This document shows positions 6,397 to 11,407 of a stretch of 11,407 nucleotides of DNA, piece by piece. This DNA is from Psychrobacter sp. GTDB taxonomy: Bacteria > Pseudomonadota > Gammaproteobacteria > Pseudomonadales > Moraxellaceae. The notes beneath the pieces were generated by a model, which was given only the letters and a program-made list of their open reading frames with translations, did no database searches and was not told the origin of the DNA. Every line of letters starts with the position of its first letter. Position 1 is the first letter of the stretch. Position numbers and translations under genes: made by a program. The stretch is taken from NCBI GenBank assembly GCA_012270355.1, contig JAAXIL010000001.1, positions 1-11,407 of the forward strand. The letters are read 5' to 3'.

Positions 6397-6762
6397 ATTA
6401 ATCCTATTTCTTTATCCCGCTGTGTATTCGCCTTAACTCTGCCTTTGGTGTTAAACGGGTGCAACCAACCTAAGTAAGAAGCTGTTTCTCAGGAAGCCAC
6501 CGAGCAAGAAACGATCTCTGAAGAAATCGTCTCCGAAAAAACCACCTCGGTACAGACTGTTGAGACAGAAAACGCCAAAAAATACAACCAAACCACGCCC
6601 CTACAAATTAAATATAAATTTAAAGAGGAGCAGTCGCTTGGGCAAACGGATATTGCATCAAATGCATGGACAGATGAGAACAAAAGCAAGTTGACAGGCA
6701 CGCTGAATAGCATCGATATTAGCGAGCCTGAAGCCATCTATCTGGTAGAAGGGTGTTCCTAA
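6397..6762 (+). pseudogene. Lipoprotein pseudogene with an in-frame stop after the lipobox
   Basis: One plus-strand frame encodes a lipoprotein signal sequence (SRCVFALTLPLVLNGC, lipobox LNGC with cysteine codon 6460-6462), then NQPK, then TAA at 6475-6477, then about 94 further open codons to TAA at 6760. The part after the stop is rich in E, T, S and V at first (EAVSQEATEQETISEEIV), as in a lipoprotein tether, then becomes a more mixed domain ending EPEAIYLVEGCS. The stop could come from a glutamine codon by a single C-to-T change (CAA to TAA). No usual start codon precedes the signal sequence in this frame back to the toxin remnant's stops, so the 5' end seems lost too, and no ATG follows the stop. 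I do not recognise the mature domain. It would have been an outer- or inner-membrane lipoprotein. Confidence 0.65.
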
Positions 6763-6785
6763 AATGTAAGCGAAGGCGGTCAAGC

Positions 6786-6815
6786 CTGACGCAACTTTGC
6801 CAGCAATGTTATAAT
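6786..6815 (+). promoter_or_regulatory. Probable icd promoter
   Basis: A perfect -10 hexamer TATAAT (6810-6815) is preceded at 18 bp by CTGACG (6786-6791), which matches four of six bases of TTGACA. Transcription would start near 6822, leaving a leader of about 70 nt before the icd start. Confidence 0.5.
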
Positions 6816-6891
6816 CAAAATGTTGTCAACTTATAACTTTTTATTACGACAGCGTCAGACATATCGATACTCTAAAAAAAGGACATTACAC

Positions 6892-9111
6892 ATGGCAAAA
6901 ATTATTTATACCAAAACCGACGAAGCCCCTTATCTTGCAACCATGTCGCTGCTGCCCGTGGTCAACTCTTTTGCCAAGACCGCCGATATCGATGTGGACA
7001 CGGCAGACATTGCGCTTGCCTCTCGGGTGCTGTCCCACTTTTCCGACCGCTTGCCTGCCGATCAGCAAGTGCCTGACACGCTTGCCGAGCTGGGCAAACT
7101 GACGCAAGATCCGAACGCTAATATCATTAAATTGCCAAATATCAGTGCGTCAGTGCAACAGTTAAAAGAAGTCATCGAAGAGCTACAAAATAAAGGCTAC
7201 GACCTGCCTGAATTCCCTGACAACCCCGAAACCGATGAAGAAAAAGACATTCGCAAACGCTACGGCAAGGCGTTGGGCAGTGCGGTGAATCCTGTGCTTC
7301 GTGAAGGCAACTCAGACCGCCGTGCCCCCAAAGCAGTAAAAACCTACGCCAAAAAACACCCGCATGACATGGGTGAATGGAAACAGTGGTCAAAAACGCA
7401 TGTGTCGCACATGCACGAAGGTGACTTTTATCATGGTGAGCAGTCGATGACGCTCGATAAAGCCCGTAACGTCCGCATGGAAATCAAGCGAGACAGTGGC
7501 GAAACCGATGTGCTTAAGCCTGAAATTGCCTTGCAAGACAAAGAAGTCATCGACCTCATGTTTATGAGCAAAGATGCGTTGCTTGAGTTTTATGAGCGGG
7601 AAATGCAAGACTGCAAAGAGGCAGACATTTTGTTCTCTTTACACGTCAAAGCCACGATGATGAAGGTATCGCACCCGATTGTGTTTGGTCATGCGGTGCG
7701 TATCTACTACAAAGAAGCGTTTGAAAAACATGGTGCATTGTTCGATGAACTTGGCATTAATGTCAATAATGGCATGGCGGATTTGTATGACAAAATTGGG
7801 GAATTACCGACCTCAAAACGGGAAGAAGTCGAACGTGACCTACACGCCTGCCAAGAGCATCGCCCTCGCCTCGCCAGGGTCGATTCTGCCAAAGGCATCA
7901 CCAACTTTTACTCGCCCAATGACGTGATTGTTGATGCGTCGATGCCTGCCATGATTCGCAAAGGCGGTAAAATGTGGGGAGCAGACGGCAATTTATATGA
8001 CTGTAAAGCGGTCATGCCTGAGTCCACTTTTGCCCGCATTTATCAAGAGATGATCAACTTCTGCAAATGGCACGGCAACTTTGACCCTGCCACGATGGGC
8101 AGCGTGCCTAACGTCGGATTGATGGCACAAAAGGCAGAGGAATACGGCTCGCACGACAAAACCTTTGAAGCCAAAAGTGCAGGTATGGCTCGTATCGTCG
8201 ATAATGACACCGACGAAGTGCTGATGGAATGCCGTGTGGAAGAAGGCGACATTTGGCGTATGTGTCAGGTGAAAGATGCCCCAATTAAAGACTGGGTAAA
8301 ACTTGCTGTGCGTCGTGCCAGAGAATCAGACACGCCTGTGGTATTTTGGCTTGACCCCTATCGTCCGCATGAAAACGAACTCATCAAAAAGGTGAAAATG
8401 TACCTCAAAGAGTGCGACACCGATGGGCTTCACATTGAAATCATGTCGCAAGTTCGTGCCATGCGATACACGCTTGAGCGGGTGTCTCGTGGATTCGATA
8501 CCATTTCGGCAACGGGCAACATTTTGCGGGATTATCTGACTGACTTATTCCCCATTTTAGAGCTTGGCACCAGTGCTAAGATGCTATCTATTGTTCCGCT
8601 GATGAAAGGCGGCGGGTTGTTCGAGCCAGCGGCCGGGGGCTCTGCACCAAAACACGTTGAACAGTTGATGGAAGAAAACCACTTGCGTTGGAACTCAACG
8701 GGTGAGTTTTTAGCCCTTGCCGCATCGCTTGAGCATTTGGCAAAAACCGATAACAATCCGAAAGCTCAAGTGCTTGCCAACACCCTCGATACCGCCGTGG
8801 AAAAAATGCTGATGCAAGACAAGTCGCCTTCTCGTCGCACGGGCGAGATGGACAACCGAGGCAGTCATTTCTATTTGGCGAAATATTGGGCAGAGGCACT
8901 CGCCAATCAGTCAGAAGATAGCGAGTTACAAAGCAAATTTGCCCCACTTGCCAAAGAGCTTGATACAAATGAGGACACCGTTATCCAGCAAATGAACGAG
9001 GTGCAAGGCAAAGAAGTGGACATGGGTGGATATTATCAAGCCGATGAAGACACTCTTAAACAGGTGATGCGTCCGAGTAAGGTATTTAATGAGGCGATTG
9101 CATCATTGTAA
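6892..9111 (+). CDS. icd: Monomeric NADP-dependent isocitrate dehydrogenase
   Basis: This enzyme oxidises isocitrate to 2-oxoglutarate and CO2 with NADP+ in the TCA cycle, needing Mg2+ or Mn2+. It is the large single-chain type (IDH-II), not the common homodimer. The protein has 739 residues from ATG 6892, typical of the family (about 740). The N-terminus [24 protein letters not shown] is characteristic; the frame is open 24 codons further up, but a purine-rich AAAAAAAGGA lies just before 6892, so that start is preferred. The substrate-binding segment [18 protein letters not shown] spans residues 129-146. Other family stretches include [28 protein letters not shown] and [18 protein letters not shown]. 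No damage is visible. It has its own promoter and terminator, so it is a single-gene unit. In related Moraxellaceae a dimeric IDH may also exist elsewhere. Confidence 0.97.
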   Translation: MAKIIYTKTDEAPYLATMSLLPVVNSFAKTADIDVDTADIALASRVLSHFSDRLPADQQVPDTLAELGKLTQDPNANIIKLPNISASVQQLKEVIEELQNKGYDLPEFPDNPETDEEKDIRKRYGKALGSAVNPVLREGNSDRRAPKAVKTYAKKHPHDMGEWKQWSKTHVSHMHEGDFYHGEQSMTLDKARNVRMEIKRDSGETDVLKPEIALQDKEVIDLMFMSKDALLEFYEREMQDCKEADILFSLHVKATMMKVSHPIVFGHAVRIYYKEAFEKHGALFDELGINVNNGMADLYDKIGELPTSKREEVERDLHACQEHRPRLARVDSAKGITNFYSPNDVIVDASMPAMIRKGGKMWGADGNLYDCKAVMPESTFARIYQEMINFCKWHGNFDPATMGSVPNVGLMAQKAEEYGSHDKTFEAKSAGMARIVDNDTDEVLMECRVEEGDIWRMCQVKDAPIKDWVKLAVRRARESDTPVVFWLDPYRPHENELIKKVKMYLKECDTDGLHIEIMSQVRAMRYTLERVSRGFDTISATGNILRDYLTDLFPILELGTSAKMLSIVPLMKGGGLFEPAAGGSAPKHVEQLMEENHLRWNSTGEFLALAASLEHLAKTDNNPKAQVLANTLDTAVEKMLMQDKSPSRRTGEMDNRGSHFYLAKYWAEALANQSEDSELQSKFAPLAKELDTNEDTVIQQMNEVQGKEVDMGGYYQADEDTLKQVMRPSKVFNEAIASL

Positions 9112-9141
9112 GTTGTAATTCAGATCATCGAGTAACACAAT

Positions 9142-9171
9142 AAAGCCGAACGCTAAGTTCGGCTTTTTTTT
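9142..9171 (+). terminator. Rho-independent terminator after icd
   Basis: A perfect 9-bp stem, AAGCCGAAC (9143-9151) with GTTCGGCTT (9157-9165), has a 5-nt loop and runs into eight T residues (9164-9171). It begins about 30 bp after the icd stop. It separates icd from the sensor kinase gene, so the kinase is probably transcribed from its own promoter in the AT-rich 9172-9303 gap, where no convincing -35/-10 pair was found. Confidence 0.92.
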
Positions 9172-9303
9172 GCTTGGACACATATATAATTTCGCTCTGA
9201 GTATAAATATTGGTTTAAACTATTTAATAAGGTGGTAAATAGCACCATCATAATTACCTTATCGAACCCTTATTTTTCATTCTCATCATAAACAGGCAAA
9301 TCC

Positions 9304-10698
9304 ATGCAACCTTGGCGAGACCGACTCAATTCCAACACATGGCAGACCACATTTTTGGTGATGCTGATGGTGCTGGTGAGTGTGGCGGGGGCAATTTGGT
9401 TTTTTTGGCGGAGTTTGTATTTGCCAGAGCTGAAAAATCATGCTCGTTATTTGGGGTCAGAATTGACGCTGGTTAATGCCACTCGTGAGCGGTGGGCAGA
9501 TGAGCCAGAAATAATAGCTTGGATTGATGAGCACACGCACATTGCGGTGGTGGATGACCCTGCTGAGTTTCCTGATGTGTTTGATAAACCGATTCCTGGG
9601 TTTTTTACCGACATTATGGCTCGGGAAATTGGGGAACAGTTAGGGCGTAAGGTGACGGTTTATTTTAAGTTTAAGCCCACGCCCCAGCTGTGGGTGCAAG
9701 ACTCACAGTCGCCTGAATTTTGGATTCGTGAACCTGTGGTATTTTATGCTCAGTACAGTCCGTTGTCGCTGTTATTTTTCGTGCTGGGGATTCCGCTGTT
9801 GACGATATTGGCGATTGCGTTTTTGGTGCGTCAGCTTAATCGTCCTTTGCGTCGGCTTGAACAAACGGCTCGTACTTATATTCAAACGGGCAGTGCGACG
9901 ACATTGCCAACCGATGTGAGTACGGTGGAGATTCAGCGGGTAAACATGGCGTTTAATCGCTTGTTTGACACCATCGCTCAGGCTCAAAAAGAGCGGACGG
10001 TAATGCTGGCGGGAATTTCGCACGATTTGAGAACGCCACTGACTAGAATGCGATTGACCGCTGAAATGATGCCTGATGAGTTCTTAAAAGAAGGGTTGAT
10101 TTATGATGTTGAGGACATGGACGCAATTTTAGAGCAGTTTATTTCGTTCATGAAAGATGGGTCAGATGAGCCGATTGTATTGACTGATTTGGATGCGATA
10201 TTCCAAGAGATCATGGTGCAATTTGCCCGCACGGATTTTGTGTATGAAGCGGACGATTTGCCTGCTGTGCCACTGCGTCCTTTGTCAATTAAGCGGTTGA
10301 TTATCAACTTAATTGTCAACGCCCAACGCTATGGTAAACCGCCCATTCATTTGTCAGCGAAAATTGAGAGCATCAATTCTACCAATGTCGTTAATGCGGA
10401 AACATTGGACGAGGTAACGGAAACTGGTGAGCGGAATGGCACGCCTCAACAATTGGTGATTTGTGTGCGAGACTGTGGTGAGGGCGTGGCGGATGACCAG
10501 TTGGCTCGGATTTTAGAGCCGTTTGAGCGGGGCGAAACCGCTCGGACTCGGCAAAATGGTAGCGGTAGCGGGTTGGGGTTAGCGATAGTCGGGCGAATTG
10601 CTCGCTTGCATCGGGGCACGGTTGAGGCTCGTAACCATCCCGAGGGGGGCTTGCAGGTTTGTGTGCGAATGCCTGTTGATTTATCCAATACGCCTTAA
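9304..10698 (+). CDS. envZ: EnvZ-like sensor histidine kinase
   Basis: This is an inner-membrane sensor kinase of the EnvZ/OmpR class, 464 residues. Membrane segments are at about 15-36 and 154-175, enclosing a periplasmic sensor domain of about 117 residues. A HAMP linker (176-228) precedes the dimerisation/phosphoacceptor helix with the H-box ISHDLRTPLTRMRL, the phosphorylated histidine being H240. EQFISFMKDGSDE (277-289) is typical of EnvZ-type kinases. The ATPase domain has an N-box (NLIVNAQRYG, N339), G1 (DCGEGV, 390-395), F-box (EPFERG, 405-410) and G2 (GSGSGLGLAIV, 419-429), all intact. A polar insert at about 353-383 sits between the N and G1 boxes. No response-regulator gene adjoins: icd with a terminator lies upstream and anmK converges downstream. 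The Shine-Dalgarno is weak (AGG about nine bases before ATG). The EnvZ name is by motif and not proven orthology; it may pair with a distant OmpR. Confidence 0.88.
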   Translation: MQPWRDRLNSNTWQTTFLVMLMVLVSVAGAIWFFWRSLYLPELKNHARYLGSELTLVNATRERWADEPEIIAWIDEHTHIAVVDDPAEFPDVFDKPIPGFFTDIMAREIGEQLGRKVTVYFKFKPTPQLWVQDSQSPEFWIREPVVFYAQYSPLSLLFFVLGIPLLTILAIAFLVRQLNRPLRRLEQTARTYIQTGSATTLPTDVSTVEIQRVNMAFNRLFDTIAQAQKERTVMLAGISHDLRTPLTRMRLTAEMMPDEFLKEGLIYDVEDMDAILEQFISFMKDGSDEPIVLTDLDAIFQEIMVQFARTDFVYEADDLPAVPLRPLSIKRLIINLIVNAQRYGKPPIHLSAKIESINSTNVVNAETLDEVTETGERNGTPQQLVICVRDCGEGVADDQLARILEPFERGETARTRQNGSGSGLGLAIVGRIARLHRGTVEARNHPEGGLQVCVRMPVDLSNTP

Positions 10699-11407
10699 GC
10701 AAAACACACTTGCCCCAACACCACCGCTTTGCTCGCCCCTGTCACCGCAGGTAAGTTACCCGCCTCACCCATCAAGGTTTGTTTGGCAAGCCATGCAAAT
10801 GCCATGGCTTCAATCCACGTCGGGGCAACACCAAAGTCTTGGCTGGTTTTAATCGTCCAATCGTGCAGTCCGTCCGCCAACTGTCTTATCAAATGAGAAT
10901 TGTACGCCCCGCCCCCGCAAACAATCACATCATTACTCACCTTACTCGATGCCAAGTCCAATCGTTTGGCTTGTTGCATGATTGCCATCGCTACCGTTTG
11001 TACGGTCAATTGCGTGAGCGTGGCTTGAACGTTGGCAGGTGACAGTTTTGCACCACTGACATCAACCGCTTCGATTTGTTCAGTCAGCCATGATAAATGA
11101 AAGGCTTCTCGACCTGTACTTTTGTGATCGGGGAGAGCAAAATACGGATGCGTCAACAGTTGCGTAAGTAGTGCCGTATTCATCTGACCCGTTTTCGCCC
11201 AATTACCAGCGGTGTCGTACAACTCGGTTTGCACCAGATCGCTGGGTACATTACCTTGGCTGACGTGATGCTGATAATGAGCATCCAGCAAATTGCTGGC
11301 AGGTCCCGTATCAAAACCTAAAACGGACTGTGGCTCACCCGCTGGCAATACAGTAATGTTGGCAATACCGCCCAAATTTAGCACCATGCGATTGACCGTT
11401 CGGCTGG
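10695..11407 (-). CDS. anmK: Anhydro-N-acetylmuramic acid kinase, C-terminal part (gene runs off the right edge)
   Basis: AnmK uses ATP to open and phosphorylate 1,6-anhydro-MurNAc, giving MurNAc-6-phosphate for peptidoglycan recycling in the cytoplasm; it belongs to the ASKHA sugar-kinase fold. The window holds the stop and about 236 residues of a protein usually near 370, so the N-terminal third, with the first phosphate loop, lies beyond 11407. Seen in order are VLNLGGIANITVL, GFDTGPASNLLDAH (the aspartate in DTGPA is a family catalytic/substrate residue), GREAFHLSWL, and near the C-terminus VCGGGAYNSHLIRQL, all typical of AnmK. The frame stays open to the window edge, so the methionine at 11387 is internal. 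Its stop overlaps that of the convergent kinase gene by four-base geometry (TTAA), with no terminator hairpin between them. Confidence 0.95.
   Translation of the reverse strand, partial: SRTVNRMVLNLGGIANITVLPAGEPQSVLGFDTGPASNLLDAHYQHHVSQGNVPSDLVQTELYDTAGNWAKTGQMNTALLTQLLTHPYFALPDHKSTGREAFHLSWLTEQIEAVDVSGAKLSPANVQATLTQLTVQTVAMAIMQQAKRLDLASSKVSNDVIVCGGGAYNSHLIRQLADGLHDWTIKTSQDFGVAPTWIEAMAFAWLAKQTLMGEAGNLPAVTGASKAVVLGQVCFA

Noticed and set aside
6489..6737. 82-codon minus-strand open frame opposite the lipoprotein pseudogene
   Set aside because: The plus strand gives a coherent lipoprotein with tether-like composition; the minus frame is hydrophobic only because it mirrors Glu/Thr-rich codons.
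6820..6891. 24-codon N-terminal extension of icd
   Set aside because: The AGGA site before 6892 and the normal IDH N-terminus [13 protein letters not shown] favour the later start; the extension also overlaps the predicted transcript leader.
8588..8968. 126-codon open frame on the minus strand inside icd
   Set aside because: Antisense to conserved icd sequence, with no recognisable domain and a composition expected of a shadow frame.
9230..9275. Palindromic pattern GGTG...CACC before the kinase gene
   Set aside because: Arms of only four bases with unmatched flanks; too weak to call an operator or hairpin.
10695..11387. Complete 230-codon anmK from the methionine at 11387
   Set aside because: The frame continues without stop to the window edge and the family is about 370 residues long, so this methionine is internal and the gene is partial.

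Overview
The window looks like chromosomal DNA of a gammaproteobacterium of the family Moraxellaceae (Moraxella/Faucicola or Psychrobacter type). This is inferred from protein flavour: a single-chain NADP isocitrate dehydrogenase, an EnvZ-type kinase with the ISHDLRTPLTRMRL H-box, and a COG3146 acyltransferase. I did no database search. Most of the window is housekeeping genes in short or single-gene units. No rRNA, tRNA, CRISPR array, complete insertion sequence or phage gene was seen.

Layout. (1) 1-1302: a class V PLP aminotransferase with its own extended -10 promoter and a strong terminator. (2) 1306-2723: dtd (D-aminoacyl-tRNA deacylase, minus) and psd (phosphatidylserine decarboxylase, plus), divergent from an 83-bp gap. 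(3) 2797-3512: a gene graveyard. A ZIP-type metal transporter with an internal deletion and frameshift loses its 3' end exactly where the 5' stub of a minus-strand HD-domain hydrolase gene begins, so a deletion has joined two broken genes tail to tail. (4) 3518-6159, minus: a COG3146 acyltransferase, an unrecognised membrane-anchored protein, and an isochorismatase-family hydrolase whose downstream partner was the broken HD gene. (5) 6160-6891: a second decayed stretch, with a BrnT-type toxin remnant lacking a start codon and the antitoxin, then a lipoprotein pseudogene with a stop four codons after its lipobox cysteine. (6) 6892-9171: monomeric isocitrate dehydrogenase (icd) with promoter and terminator. 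(7) 9304-10698: an EnvZ-like sensor kinase with no response regulator beside it. (8) 10695 to the right edge, minus: anmK (anhydro-MurNAc kinase), converging on the kinase gene with a 4-nt stop-codon overlap.

Several of the intact genes touch the cell envelope: psd makes phosphatidylethanolamine, the EnvZ-like kinase senses envelope conditions, anmK recycles peptidoglycan, and the unknown protein is membrane anchored. There is no sign that they form one pathway. I did not find a convincing undescribed multi-gene system. The most informative signals are the two decay zones and the unrecognised 191-residue protein.
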